From Arthrobacter cupressi (GTDB lineage: Bacteria > Actinomycetota > Actinomycetes > Actinomycetales > Micrococcaceae), in the NCBI RefSeq assembly GCF_900099975.1, contig NZ_FNEI01000017.1:29102-93101 (forward strand): a stretch of 64,000 bases of DNA, given 5' to 3'. The notes beneath the pieces are model-generated. The model did no database searches. It saw nothing but the letters and a program-made list of their open reading frames with translations, and was not told the origin of the DNA. The translations under genes and the position numbers were made by a program. Below are positions 35,405 to 44,909 of this stretch, in pieces. Each line of letters opens with the position of its first letter. The stretch's first letter is position 1.

Positions 35405-36466
35405 GTGGAGTGGCAGACCGACATCCTTGGCACCGACTTCGAAAGCTGCGGCTTTGAGGCCCGCGGCCGGGACGGCGTGGCGCGGCGCGCGACGCTGGTG
35501 CGGCACGTGCCCGGCTCCGCACGGCAGGTTGGGGCGCCGTCCCGCGGGGCGGTGCTGTTCCTGCACGGGTGGAGCGACTACTTCTTCAACGCGGCCCTGG
35601 CCGAATTCTGGACGCAGCAGGGTTTCCGCTTCTACGCCCTCGACATGCACAACCACGGCCGGAACCTGCACGAGGACAGCACAGGCGGCTACGTGGCACA
35701 CCTTGACGACTACGACGCCGAGATCAGCGCCGCCATCGGCATGATCCGTTCCGGTGAGGGCGGTCCCAGCGAAGCGGGTTCCGGTGAAGGCGGGCTCGGG
35801 CACCCGGTGCCGCTGACCCTGATGGGCCATTCGACCGGCGGGCTCGTGGCGGCGCTCTGGGTCAGCAGGAACCCCGGAAGCGTGCAGTTCCTCGTCCTGA
35901 ACAGCCCGTGGCTGGAAATGCACGGCAGCTCCCTGGTCCGCAAGGCCGCCCAAGTGGTGGTCAGCCCGATGGCCAGGCTCCGGCCCCTGACCGTGCTCCG
36001 GCTGCCTGAACGCGGCTTCTACTACCGAAGCATCAGCAGCAACGCCGAAGGAGAGTGGACGGTGGACGAAAAATACCGGCCGCCGCTGGCGTTTCCACTG
36101 CGGGCGGGCTGGTTGAGCGCCGTGCTCGGCGGCCATACCCGGGTGGCCCGCGGCCTGGACATCGAAGTCCCCATCCTGGTCCTGCTCTCGGGGGCCAGCG
36201 CCAACGGAATGATCTGGAGGGAATCCATGCGGCATTCGGACGCCGTCCTCGACGTGAACCTCATGGCATTGCGGGCCATGACCCTGGGCCGGAGCGTCAC
36301 CTTGGAACGGGTGGACGGCGGCCTTCACGATGTCTTCCTCTCGGCCGCCCCGGTGCGTGATGACGCCTACGCGCGGCTGGCGCGCTGGATCCGCGGATTC
36401 ATCGTGGACGGCGGGCCCCCGCCCACCCGGGATTCCAGCGCCGACGGCGACGGCGGCCGCCCGTGA
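35405..36466 (+). CDS. Alpha/beta hydrolase, tandem copy 1 (S33 / monoglyceride-lipase-like)
   Basis: 353 residues. LFLHGWSDYFFNAALAEF begins the fold, the nucleophile is in GHSTGGLVAALW, and the histidine is in GGLHDVFLSAA. The order matches lysophospholipase/serine aminopeptidase S33 enzymes. A Gly/Ser/Glu-rich insert (about 117-138) precedes the nucleophile strand and is coded by near-repeat triplets. No signal peptide. It resembles the next gene along most of its length and overlaps its start by 4 bases. Confidence 0.9.
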   Translation: MEWQTDILGTDFESCGFEARGRDGVARRATLVRHVPGSARQVGAPSRGAVLFLHGWSDYFFNAALAEFWTQQGFRFYALDMHNHGRNLHEDSTGGYVAHLDDYDAEISAAIGMIRSGEGGPSEAGSGEGGLGHPVPLTLMGHSTGGLVAALWVSRNPGSVQFLVLNSPWLEMHGSSLVRKAAQVVVSPMARLRPLTVLRLPERGFYYRSISSNAEGEWTVDEKYRPPLAFPLRAGWLSAVLGGHTRVARGLDIEVPILVLLSGASANGMIWRESMRHSDAVLDVNLMALRAMTLGRSVTLERVDGGLHDVFLSAAPVRDDAYARLARWIRGFIVDGGPPPTRDSSADGDGGRP

Positions 36467-37536
36467 GCGCCGGAACGGCCAGGGAGGCCTGGCGGGACGA
36501 CTTCCTCGGAGCGAACTTCGAAGCCATGGAGCTGGAACTCGCCCCCGACGAGGAAGGCCCCGTCTGTGCCACGCTGGTGCGGTATACCGTGCCCCCGCCG
36601 GAAACCGCCCGCCCGCGCCGGCTCCGGGACGCCTTTGCCGAACTCACCCGCCATGCGATCCGGCGGGAAACACCCCGTCAAGAGAAGGTGCCGCGCGTTG
36701 TGCTCTACGTGCACGGCTGGGCGGACTATTTCCTGCAGAAGGAACTGGCCGAGAGCCTCGCCGGTTCGGGTTTCCATTTCTACGCCATTGACCTGCGGAA
36801 GTTCGGGCGCAGCCTGCGCAGATGGCAGACCCCCGGGTACATTACGGACCTCGCCGCCTACGACGAAGACCTGGAAGCAGCGCTCGAGGCGATCGGTGCC
36901 GACGTTGCCCGGCGCACCGGCACCGCAGGGCCGCCCACCGTGCACCTGATCGCCCACTCGCTGGGCGGGCTGATCGCCACCCTATGGGCCGACCGGCATC
37001 CCGGACGGCTCGCCACCCTTGTCCTGAATTCTCCCTGGCTCGAGCTTCAGGGAAGCAGCCTCACGCGCAGCATTGCGATGCACCTGGTGGAGCCCTTTGC
37101 CCGGACCGACCCGAAGCGGGCCTTCCGGCTGCCGGAGATGCCGGCCTACTGGGAAAGCGTCAGCGACGTGGCCCACGGCGAGTGGGCGCTCGATCCCCAG
37201 TGGCGTCCCCGTGCGTCTTTCCCGATCCGTGCCGGGTGGAGCAAGGCGGTCCTGGCCGGGCATGCCGCCGTTGGACGCAAGCTCGACATCGACGCACCGG
37301 TGCTGGTGATGCTTTCCGGCCGCACCCGGATCCAGGGTGAGTGGACCGCCGAACTCATGCGGGTGGACGCCGTGATCGACGTAGAGGAGACTGCGCGCAG
37401 GGCCCTGGGCCTGGGCCGCCGCACGGCGGTCTTCCGGTACCCGGGAGCCCTGCACGACGTGTTCCTGTCGCGCAGGATCGTCCGGCAGCAGGCGTACCGG
37501 GACCTCGCGATCTGGCTGGAGTCGTACCCGGGCTAA
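36463..37536 (+). CDS. Alpha/beta hydrolase, tandem copy 2
   Basis: 357 residues, a paralogue of the gene before it: VLYVHGWADYFLQKELAES, nucleophile in AHSLGGLIATLW, shared VLNSPWLELQGSS and GALHDVFLSRR with the catalytic His. The N-terminus is longer, with an insert PETARPRRLRDAFAELTRHA absent from copy 1. GTG start overlaps the upstream stop (GTGA), so the two are coupled. Substrates unknown; retention of both triads suggests both are active. Confidence 0.9.
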   Translation: MSAGTAREAWRDDFLGANFEAMELELAPDEEGPVCATLVRYTVPPPETARPRRLRDAFAELTRHAIRRETPRQEKVPRVVLYVHGWADYFLQKELAESLAGSGFHFYAIDLRKFGRSLRRWQTPGYITDLAAYDEDLEAALEAIGADVARRTGTAGPPTVHLIAHSLGGLIATLWADRHPGRLATLVLNSPWLELQGSSLTRSIAMHLVEPFARTDPKRAFRLPEMPAYWESVSDVAHGEWALDPQWRPRASFPIRAGWSKAVLAGHAAVGRKLDIDAPVLVMLSGRTRIQGEWTAELMRVDAVIDVEETARRALGLGRRTAVFRYPGALHDVFLSRRIVRQQAYRDLAIWLESYPG

Positions 37537-37566
37537 CGTTTCAGCACGGCCGGGTTAAAAACAGCG

Positions 37567-38385
37567 TCAGGCCTGCACGGCGGCGTCCACGGCGCCGCCG
37601 TAGCGGCGGTCGCGCTTGGCGAAGATCTCGACGGCGTCCCACAGGGTGCGGCGGTCGACGTCGGGCCAGAGGGTGTCCATGAAGACGAACTCGGCATAGG
37701 CGGACTGCCACAGCAGGAAGTTGGAGAGTCGTTGCTCGCCGGAGCTGCGCAGGAACAGGTCCACGTCCGGCAGGTCCGGCTCGTCCAGGTATTTCTGGAT
37801 GGTTTTTTCTGACACGGAGGAAGCCTTCAGCCTACCGTCCGCCACGTCCCGGGCGATGGCCGCGACGGCGTCGGCGATTTCGGCACGGCCGCCGTAATTA
37901 ACACACATGGTTAGGGTGCAGGTGTCGTTGTTCCGGGTGTATTCCTCGGCTTCTTCGAGTTCCTTGATGACCGAGCCCCAGAGGCGGGGCCGGCGGCCAG
38001 CCCAGCGGATCCGCACCCCCCAGTCGTCCAGCTGGTTGCGCTGGCGCCGCAGCACATCCTTGTTAAATCCCATGAGGAAGCGGACTTCCTCCGGGGACCG
38101 GCGCCAGTTCTCGGTGGAAAAGGCATAAACGCTGACGTACTTGATCCCCAATTCGATCGCCCCGGCCATGACGTCGAGCAGGGCGGGTTCACCGGCCTTG
38201 TGGCCTTCGATCCGGGGCAGCCCGCGCTGGTTGGCCCAGCGGCCGTTGCCGTCCATCACGATGGCCACGTGCTGCGGCACAAGCGCGGAGGGAATAGCGG
38301 GAGGAACCGCGCCGGACGGGTGCGGGTACGGCGCCGTCACCGGCGTGCTCCGGCGGGCGGGTGAATTCTTCTTTGCCAATGCCAC
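37567..38385 (-). CDS. uppS: Isoprenyl (undecaprenyl/decaprenyl) diphosphate synthase, cis type
   Basis: 272 residues. Substrate-binding VAIVMDGNGRWA with the catalytic Asp, FSTENWRRS, NYGGRAEI and RSSGEQRLSNFLLWQSAYAEF are all present. It builds the polyprenyl diphosphate carrier for peptidoglycan and other wall polymers by cis-addition of isopentenyl diphosphate. The first 35 residues are a variable basic tail. GTG start two bases after the recO stop, so it is co-transcribed with recO. Confidence 0.95.
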   Translation of the reverse strand: MALAKKNSPARRSTPVTAPYPHPSGAVPPAIPSALVPQHVAIVMDGNGRWANQRGLPRIEGHKAGEPALLDVMAGAIELGIKYVSVYAFSTENWRRSPEEVRFLMGFNKDVLRRQRNQLDDWGVRIRWAGRRPRLWGSVIKELEEAEEYTRNNDTCTLTMCVNYGGRAEIADAVAAIARDVADGRLKASSVSEKTIQKYLDEPDLPDVDLFLRSSGEQRLSNFLLWQSAYAEFVFMDTLWPDVDRRTLWDAVEIFAKRDRRYGGAVDAAVQA

Positions 38386-38387
38386 TG

Positions 38388-39140
38388 TCAGCTGCGCTCC
38401 ACGTGTTTGAGGGATTTCAAGGACCGTTCAAGATGCCATTGCAGGTAACTGGCCACCAGGCCCGCCGCCTCGCGCCGGTGCACGCCGTCGGAGGCGTCGG
38501 CCGTCGTCCAGTCGCCGGTCAGCAGTGCTCCCAGTAGCCCTACCGTCTCCGGGGCCGGAGCCGGCGACCCGGGCGGCCGGCAGTCGCTGCAGACCATGCC
38601 GCCCAAGGGCGCGGAGAATGCATTGTGCGGTCCCGGGGTCCCGCACCGGGCACAGTCGGTGAAGCTCGGCGCCCAGCCGCCTGTGGCGAGGGCCCGCAGG
38701 AGGTAGGAATCCAGGATCAGCTCCGGCGGGTGGGCCGAACGGCTCAGCGACGCCAGGGCACCCACGAGGAGGTTGTACTGGGCGGTGCCGGAATCGGCGT
38801 CCGCGTCGCTGAGTTTCTCGGCCGTTTCCACCATGGCCGCCGCCGCCGTGTAGCACGTGTAGTCGGAGGCGATGGCCGTGCCGTAGGCGCCCTTGGCCAC
38901 GGCCTGGGTGACGACGTCGAGAGTGCGCCCGGAGACGAGCTGCAGGTCCGCGACCATGAAGGGCTCAAGCCTGGCCCCGAAGCGGCTGCTCGTACGGCGC
39001 ACGCCTTTGGCCACGGCACGGACCTGGCCATGGTGTTTGGTCAGGAGAATGATGATGCGGTCGGCTTCGCCCAGCTTGTGGGTGCGCAGCACCACGGCAT
39101 CGTCCCGGTAGGAACGGGCTGCAAAGGATGGGTTGGCCAC
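38388..39140 (-). CDS. recO: DNA repair protein RecO
   Basis: 250 residues. The N-terminal OB fold begins SFAARSYRDDAVVLRTHKLGEADRI; the C-terminal half is helical with a CARCGTPGP and CSDCR zinc-site quartet. RecO loads RecA at gaps with RecR. GTG at 39140 has GAAG 7 nt upstream; another GTG 15 bases upstream in frame is possible. It lies between leuA and uppS on the same strand, the conserved actinobacterial order. Confidence 0.94.
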   Translation of the reverse strand: MANPSFAARSYRDDAVVLRTHKLGEADRIIILLTKHHGQVRAVAKGVRRTSSRFGARLEPFMVADLQLVSGRTLDVVTQAVAKGAYGTAIASDYTCYTAAAAMVETAEKLSDADADSGTAQYNLLVGALASLSRSAHPPELILDSYLLRALATGGWAPSFTDCARCGTPGPHNAFSAPLGGMVCSDCRPPGSPAPAPETVGLLGALLTGDWTTADASDGVHRREAAGLVASYLQWHLERSLKSLKHVERS

Positions 39141-39181
39141 AGTTAATCTTCGCACCAGGCCGGATGCAATGGCGTCCGGCG

Positions 39182-39218
39182 CAGCCGTGCGGCGGAAGGT
39201 TGTTCCGCCGCACGGCTG
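39182..39218 (-). terminator. Terminator-like hairpin after leuA
   Basis: Perfect 16-bp inverted repeat around a 5-nt loop in the 100-base gap between leuA and recO. It lacks a clear U-tract on the minus strand, so it may attenuate rather than end transcription. Confidence 0.7.
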
Positions 39219-39239
39219 TTTGCCATGTGCAGGCCGCTG

Positions 39240-40979
39240 CTAGGCGCGGACCGAACGGATGGCCCGGTTGACGGCGGAGATGACGGCTTTGAGGGCGGCC
39301 GTGCTGGTGTTCGGGTCAATGCCCACGCCCCACAGGACGCGCTCGCCGACGGCGCATTCGACGTAGGCCGCGGCGCTGGCGCTGCCGCCTTCGGACAGGG
39401 CGTGCTCGCTGTAGTCGAGCACGCGGACGTCGACGCCGTCTTCGCGCAGGATGCTCAGCAGTGCGGCGATGGGGCCGTTGCCGGTGCCGGTGCGCTCGAC
39501 CTGCTTGCCGTCGATCCGGAGTGCGGCGTGCAGGGTCAGTTCACCGGACTCATCCGTTTCCGTGCGGCCGGCACCGAGCGAGTAGCGGCCCCACTGCCCC
39601 TCTTCGACGCTGGAGGGCAGGTACTCGTCCTGGAACATGGCCCACAGCTGGGCGCCGCTGACTTCGCCGCCCATGGTGTCCGTGCGGTGCTGGATGACCC
39701 CGGAGAATTCGATCTGCGCGCGGCGCGGCAGGTCCAGGCTGTGTTCGCTCTTGAGCAGGTATGCCACGCCGCCCTTGCCGGACTGCGAGTTCACGCGGAT
39801 CACGGCTTCGTAGCTGCGGCCCAGGTCCTTGGGGTCGATCGGCAGGTACGGGACCTGCCAGGTGAAGTCGTCCACGGCCTTGCCGGCGGCAGCGGCGTCC
39901 TTCTCCAGCGCTTCGAAGCCCTTCTTGATGGCGTCCTGGTGGGAGCCGGAGAACGCGGTGAAGACCAGGTCGCCGCCGTAGGGTGCGCGCTCGGGGACGG
40001 GCAGTTGGTTGCAGTACTCCACGGTGCGGCGGATTTCGTCGATGTCCGAGAAGTCGATCATCGGGTCGATGCCCTGGACGAACATGTTCAGGCCCAGGGT
40101 GACCAGGTCCACGTTGCCGGTGCGTTCGCCGTTGCCGAAGAGGCAGCCTTCGATGCGGTCGGCGCCGGCCAGGTATCCCAGCTCGGCTGCGGCAACGCCG
40201 GTACCGCGGTCGTTGTGCGGGTGCAGCGAGATGATGATGCCCTCGCGCGGGTGCAGGTTGCGGCTCATCCACTCGATGGAGTCGGCGTAAACATTGGGGG
40301 TGGCCATTTCCACGGTGGCGGGGAGGTTGATGATGACCTGCTTGTCGGCGGACGCTTCGAAGATGTCGGCGATGGCGTTGCAGACCCGGGCCGCGTATTC
40401 GAGTTCGGTGCCCGTGAAGGACTCCGGTGAGTACTCGTAGGTGATGTGGGTGTCGGTGAGGGTTTCCTCATATTTCTTGCACAGGCGCGCACCCTGCAGG
40501 GCGATGTCCAGGATGCCGTCCTCGTCCTGGTTGAAGACCACCCGGCGCTGCAGCACGGAGGTGGAGTTGTACAGGTGGACGATGGCCTGCTTGGCGCCGA
40601 CCAGGGATTCGTAGGTCCGTTCGATCAGGTGTTCACGGGCCTGGGTCAGCACCTGGATGGTGACGTCGTCCGGGATGTGGCCGCCTTCGATCAACTGGCG
40701 GACGAAGTCGAAGTCGGTCTGGGATGCCGAGGGGAAGCCGACCTCGATTTCCTTGTAGCCCATCTTCACCAACAGCTGGAACATCTTCAGCTTGCGGGCC
40801 GGGCTCATGGGGTCGATCAGCGCCTGGTTGCCGTCGCGCAGGTCCACCGCGCACCAACGGGGCGCCTTGGTGATGACTTTGTCCGGCCAGGTGCGGTCCG
40901 GCAATTCAACCGAGATCTGGTCCTGGAAGGGCAGGTAGCGGTGGATAGGCATACCGGAGGGCTTTTGTGCGTTGCGCAT
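39240..40979 (-). CDS. leuA: 2-isopropylmalate synthase
   Basis: 579 residues; condenses acetyl-CoA with 2-ketoisovalerate, the first committed step of leucine synthesis. The DRE-TIM domain starts DLRDGNQALIDPM; metal ligands fall in SLHPHNDRG and the acyl site in GNGERTGN. The C-terminal domain (about 430-570) is the leucine-binding regulatory LeuA dimer. The 5' leader encodes a small Leu-codon peptide, so leucine probably acts both on the enzyme and on expression. Confidence 0.96.
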   Translation of the reverse strand: MRNAQKPSGMPIHRYLPFQDQISVELPDRTWPDKVITKAPRWCAVDLRDGNQALIDPMSPARKLKMFQLLVKMGYKEIEVGFPSASQTDFDFVRQLIEGGHIPDDVTIQVLTQAREHLIERTYESLVGAKQAIVHLYNSTSVLQRRVVFNQDEDGILDIALQGARLCKKYEETLTDTHITYEYSPESFTGTELEYAARVCNAIADIFEASADKQVIINLPATVEMATPNVYADSIEWMSRNLHPREGIIISLHPHNDRGTGVAAAELGYLAGADRIEGCLFGNGERTGNVDLVTLGLNMFVQGIDPMIDFSDIDEIRRTVEYCNQLPVPERAPYGGDLVFTAFSGSHQDAIKKGFEALEKDAAAAGKAVDDFTWQVPYLPIDPKDLGRSYEAVIRVNSQSGKGGVAYLLKSEHSLDLPRRAQIEFSGVIQHRTDTMGGEVSGAQLWAMFQDEYLPSSVEEGQWGRYSLGAGRTETDESGELTLHAALRIDGKQVERTGTGNGPIAALLSILREDGVDVRVLDYSEHALSEGGSASAAAYVECAVGERVLWGVGIDPNTSTAALKAVISAVNRAIRSVRA

Positions 40980-41054
40980 GACTTGGGGCCTTTTCTTTTT
41001 GATCTAGATGGAAAGATTGGCCGGGCATAGCAAACTCCGCAGCGAGGATTGGCC

Positions 41055-41120
41055 TTAGCGATTGTTCGCTTTTGAGGCCCCGCCGCGGCAGCTAAGGAGA
41101 AGCATTCCTGCACGCACCAT
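41055..41120 (-). CDS. leuA leader peptide (attenuation-type upstream ORF)
   Basis: 21 codons, MVRAGMLLLSCRGGASKANN and R, ending 75 bases before leuA. The three consecutive leucine codons (CTT CTC CTT) include rare CTT in a GC-rich genome, a classic sign of leucine-sensing translation. TACTGT lies 3 nt before the ATG, so transcription may begin at the second codon, GTG, giving a leaderless 20-residue peptide. A conserved LEU pseudoknot is reported upstream of leuA in many Actinobacteria; I did not fold this one. Confidence 0.7.
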   Translation of the reverse strand: MVRAGMLLLSCRGGASKANNR

Positions 41121-41228
41121 TTCACAGTAGCACGGTGCGTATGATGACAGTGCAATACCTGAAGCAACGTCCACTATGCAGACGCGGCGACGGTGTCCTG
41201 CCGGCGGCGCGTCATCGAAGGAGCTTTC

Positions 41229-43181
41229 GTGCCACAGTCCGGGATCACCCTGTCCAACATCGACCAAAGCGTGCGCCCGCAGGACGACCTCTACCGGCAC
41301 GTCAACGGGGCCTGGCTGAACTCAACGACCATTCCGGATGACAGACCGCTGGAGGGAACCTTCACGTCCCTGCGGGACAACGCGGAACTGGCCGTCCGGG
41401 CGATCATCGAGGAGGCGGCGGCCAAGGGCAGCGATGCCACGGGCATCGAGCGCAAGATCGGTGACCTCTACACCAGCTTCATGGATGAGGCCGCCGCGGA
41501 AGCCAAAGGTTTTGAGCCGATCCGTGACCGACTGGCGGAGGTCTTCGCCGTCCCCGACGCCGCCTCCCTGGTGGAACTTGCCGGCAGGCTTTTCCGTGCG
41601 GACGTCTCCGGCCTGTTCTCCATCTACCCGGCCCCGGACGCCGGCAACCCGGACCGTGTGCTCCTCTACGTGGGGCAGGGCGGGCTCGGACTGCCGGACG
41701 AGTCCTACTACCGCGAGGAAAAGTTCGAACCGATCGTGGAGGCCTACACCGGGTATGTCGCCACGGTGTTCGGGCTGGCCGGGATTCCCGACGCCGGCGG
41801 AGCGGCCGGGCGCGTCGTGGCACTGGAGAAGGCGCTCGCCTCGCATCACTGGGACAAGGTGACCCTGCGTGACCCCCAGAAGACCTACAACCTGAAAACG
41901 ATCGACGAGGCCGCCGGGCTCTTCCCGTTGTTCGCTTCCTGGTTCGACGCCGCAGCCATCGAAGGCAGCAAGTATGCCGAACTGGTCCTGAGCACCCCGG
42001 ATTTCTTCGAAGGCGCCGCCGGGCTGCTGGGCTCCGAGCCGCTCGACGTGTGGCGGGAGTGGCTGGCCCTGCGCGTCATCAACGCCGCGGCCCCCTACCT
42101 CTCGCCGGCGTTCGTGGACGCCAACTTCGCCTTCTACGGCACCACCTTGAGTGGCACCCCGCAGAACAAGGAACGCTGGAAGCGCGGCGTCGCCGTCGTC
42201 GAGGCCGCCTTGGGCGAGGCCGTGGGACAGATCTACGTGGAGCGGCACTTCCCGGAGGAACACAAGGCACGGATGCAGACGCTGGTGGCCCGCCTCACCG
42301 AGGCCTACCGGCAGAGCATCACCGGCCTGGCCTGGATGGGTGAGGAAACCAAGGCCGAGGCCCTGAAGAAGCTGGACGCGTTCCGACCGAAGATCGGATT
42401 CCCCGACAAGTGGATCGACTACTCCGCCGTCGAGGTCGACCCCGGGGATCTGCTGGGGAACGTCGAGCGGGCCCACAACGCCGACGTCGACCGCCACCTT
42501 GACGAGGTGGGCAAGCCAGTGGACCTGGACAAGTGGCTCATGACACCCCAGACCGTGAACGCCTACTACCACCCGCTCCTCAATGAGATCGTGTTCCCGG
42601 CCGCGATCCTGCAGCCGCCCTTCTTCACGGCCGAGGCCGACGACGCGGTGAACTACGGCGGGATCGGCGCCGTCATCGGCCACGAAATCGGCCACGGCTT
42701 CGATGACCAGGGCTCGCAGTTCGACGGCAGCGGGGCCCTGCGGAACTGGTGGACCGGCGAAGACCGCGAAGCCTTCGAGAAACTGACCGCCAGGCTCGTG
42801 GCACAGTTCGACGCCCTCGCCCCGCAGGAGGCGCCCGGCCACAACGTGAACGGCAAGCTCACGCTCGGCGAGAACATCGGCGACCTCGGCGGCCTGGGCA
42901 TCGCGTACAAGGCCTATCTGCTCAGCCTGGACGGAACGGAAGCTCCTGTGCTCGACGGGCTCACGGGACGGCAGCGCTTCTTCATGTCCTGGGCCGCCGG
43001 CTGGCGCCAGGTGATCCGGCCGGAGGAGGCCATCCGCCGCGTGGCCACCGACCCCCACTCCCCCAATGAGTTCCGCACCAACGCCATCGCCAGCAACCTC
43101 ACGGAGTTCCATGAGGCCTTCGGACTGGAGGAAGGCGACGGGATGTGGCTGGACCCGGAGGAGCGGGTTAGCATCTGGTAG
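41229..43181 (+). CDS. M13-family zinc metallopeptidase (PepO/neprilysin type)
   Basis: 650 residues. Zinc motif GHEIGHGFDDQG (HExxH), the third ligand in ENIGDLGG (Glu with conserved Asp) and NAYYHPLLNEIVFPA upstream, as in bacterial PepO. The first 370 residues form the helical capping domain. No signal peptide, so probably a cytosolic oligopeptidase. GTG at 41229 with AAGGAG 5 nt upstream. It is divergent from the leuA leader. Confidence 0.95.
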   Translation: MPQSGITLSNIDQSVRPQDDLYRHVNGAWLNSTTIPDDRPLEGTFTSLRDNAELAVRAIIEEAAAKGSDATGIERKIGDLYTSFMDEAAAEAKGFEPIRDRLAEVFAVPDAASLVELAGRLFRADVSGLFSIYPAPDAGNPDRVLLYVGQGGLGLPDESYYREEKFEPIVEAYTGYVATVFGLAGIPDAGGAAGRVVALEKALASHHWDKVTLRDPQKTYNLKTIDEAAGLFPLFASWFDAAAIEGSKYAELVLSTPDFFEGAAGLLGSEPLDVWREWLALRVINAAAPYLSPAFVDANFAFYGTTLSGTPQNKERWKRGVAVVEAALGEAVGQIYVERHFPEEHKARMQTLVARLTEAYRQSITGLAWMGEETKAEALKKLDAFRPKIGFPDKWIDYSAVEVDPGDLLGNVERAHNADVDRHLDEVGKPVDLDKWLMTPQTVNAYYHPLLNEIVFPAAILQPPFFTAEADDAVNYGGIGAVIGHEIGHGFDDQGSQFDGSGALRNWWTGEDREAFEKLTARLVAQFDALAPQEAPGHNVNGKLTLGENIGDLGGLGIAYKAYLLSLDGTEAPVLDGLTGRQRFFMSWAAGWRQVIRPEEAIRRVATDPHSPNEFRTNAIASNLTEFHEAFGLEEGDGMWLDPEERVSIW

Positions 43182-43193
43182 CCGACGCAACGT

Positions 43194-43226
43194 CGAAGGG
43201 CCGGACCACTGTGGTCCGGCCCTTCG
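43194..43226. terminator. Bidirectional terminator between the M13 peptidase and LCP genes
   Basis: Perfect 16-bp inverted repeat around a single T. Confidence 0.85.
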
Positions 43227-43260
43227 TCATGGGGCGCGCTCTTGCTGCCTGGTGCTGTGG

Positions 43261-44862
43261 TCAGGGAACCACGAGCGCCGGGTTCGCCGTCTGGCATTTG
43301 ACGTCGCCGGCCGTCTGGTTCACGACGTCGGCCGGCACCGAAGCCGTGCCGTACTTCAGGCCCGAGGTGAAGTCCGAACCGAGGTAGATCTGCACTCCGT
43401 TCACTGCCGTGGAGGCCTCCGTCTGCGCGGCCGGGATGCCGAAGAGCTTGGCGACGTCTGCCGCCACATCCTCGAACCCGGCGGCGTAGTAGACCGTGGT
43501 CTTCGCAACCGGGTCGGCGGCGAATTGCGAACCTTGCGTGAAGCCGCCCTTGACGAGTGCCGTCACCAGTTCCTGGGCATGCTCCGGGACGCCGGAGCCG
43601 TCGGCGACCGTTACCGGCTGCACCGCCTTGTCGTACGGCGGGGCTGCCGGGCTCTTGGTCACCGGAGTGCTGCCGGCCGCCGTCGGGGTCGCCGACGGAG
43701 AGGCTGATGCGGTGGGCGTTGAGCTGGCGCCCGGTGTGGTCAGGTCGAGGTTCGCGCGCATGGCGGCAAACAACTGCGAGGCCTGGGGCTGCATCAGTTC
43801 GAGGCGGTTGGGGTCGACGGCGGCGGGCCGGTTGGGCACCGCCACGAACGCCACCTTCGACAGGTCGATGTCCTTCAGCCGCGAGGAGATGGTCAGGAGG
43901 GACTGCACGTTCGCCAGACCCTCATCGACGGTGAGGTTCTGGGTGATGACATCGGCGATCGTCAGCAGCTTCTGGGGGTTTCCGAGGGTGCCGTCGTCCT
44001 TGACCTTGCGTGCGAGCGACGAGAGGAAGCCCTGCTGGGCCTGGATGCGGCCGAGGTCGCTGCCGTCGCCGAATGCATGGCGGGTGCGCAGGAAGGACAG
44101 CGCCTGTTCACCCTTGACCTGGGAAGTTCCCTTGGGCAGGCGCAGGCCGGAATCCGGGTCGAAGACGGCGTCGCTGATGCACACGGAAACGCCGCCCACC
44201 GTATTGGACAGTTCCTTGACCGCGTTGAAGTCGGCCATCATGAAGTGGTCGATCTCCAGGCCCGTCAGCTTGTTCACCGTGTCCACGGCGCAGCCGATGC
44301 CGGCCTCGGCCATGGCCGCGTTGATCATTTCCCCGGAACGCGACGGGTAGGTCTTGTGGGTGGACTGGTCAGTGCATTCCGGAACGTCCACCAGAAGGTC
44401 ACGGGGAAAACTGATGACGCTGACGTGCCGGTTGTCCGCCGAGATGTCCATCAGCATCATGACGTCCGAGTGGCCGTAGCCTGTGGAGTCATCCGCGGTG
44501 CCGTACTTGGAGTTCTTGCCGTCCCGGGTGTCCGAGCCAAGGATCAGGATCTGCAGGCGGTCCTTGGCGTCATTGGTGTCGCCTTCGGTCTTCTGCGCTC
44601 CGGCGTTGAGCGGGGCCTTGGTGATGTTCATCTGCAGGCGGATGAACCAGTACGCCGCGAAGGCCACACCCGCCAGGAGAAGGACGCTCACCGCCGCAGC
44701 ACTGATCTTCAGCCAGAGCGGCTGCCTGCGGATCCGCATATGGCGGGGGGTGGTGCCGGGCGCGTCTGCGTGGCGTGCAGCCGCAGCCTTGCCGGTCCCG
44801 CTGCCATCCTGCACGCGCGCATCACGACGTCGCACTACTCGGTCAACCTTTCCTCGGAACAT
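43261..44862 (-). CDS. LytR-CpsA-Psr (LCP) family cell-wall ligase with LytR C-terminal domain
   Basis: 533 residues. A basic cytoplasmic start (about 1-45) precedes one membrane helix (about 50-72). The outer LCP domain follows (about 95-265: ILILGSDTRDG, GHSDVMMLMDI, SFPRDLLV, DHFMMADFNAVKEL, RTRHAFGDGSDLGRIQAQQ). A Ser/Thr/Ala/Pro linker and a LytR_C domain (about 415-525) end it. LCP enzymes join undecaprenyl-linked glycopolymers to peptidoglycan. On the minus strand TAGAAT lies 12 nt before the ATG, giving a leader of only a few bases. Confidence 0.93.
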   Translation of the reverse strand: MFRGKVDRVVRRRDARVQDGSGTGKAAAARHADAPGTTPRHMRIRRQPLWLKISAAAVSVLLLAGVAFAAYWFIRLQMNITKAPLNAGAQKTEGDTNDAKDRLQILILGSDTRDGKNSKYGTADDSTGYGHSDVMMLMDISADNRHVSVISFPRDLLVDVPECTDQSTHKTYPSRSGEMINAAMAEAGIGCAVDTVNKLTGLEIDHFMMADFNAVKELSNTVGGVSVCISDAVFDPDSGLRLPKGTSQVKGEQALSFLRTRHAFGDGSDLGRIQAQQGFLSSLARKVKDDGTLGNPQKLLTIADVITQNLTVDEGLANVQSLLTISSRLKDIDLSKVAFVAVPNRPAAVDPNRLELMQPQASQLFAAMRANLDLTTPGASSTPTASASPSATPTAAGSTPVTKSPAAPPYDKAVQPVTVADGSGVPEHAQELVTALVKGGFTQGSQFAADPVAKTTVYYAAGFEDVAADVAKLFGIPAAQTEASTAVNGVQIYLGSDFTSGLKYGTASVPADVVNQTAGDVKCQTANPALVVP

Positions 44863-44909
44863 GGGATTCCGGCCATTCTAGGGCCCGAATCTGTGAACTT
44901 CCCCAGCGG

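Noticed and set aside
41322..43190. 622-codon frame opposite the M13 peptidase
   Set aside because: Shadow of the peptidase gene, which has the HExxH motif and a ribosome binding site.
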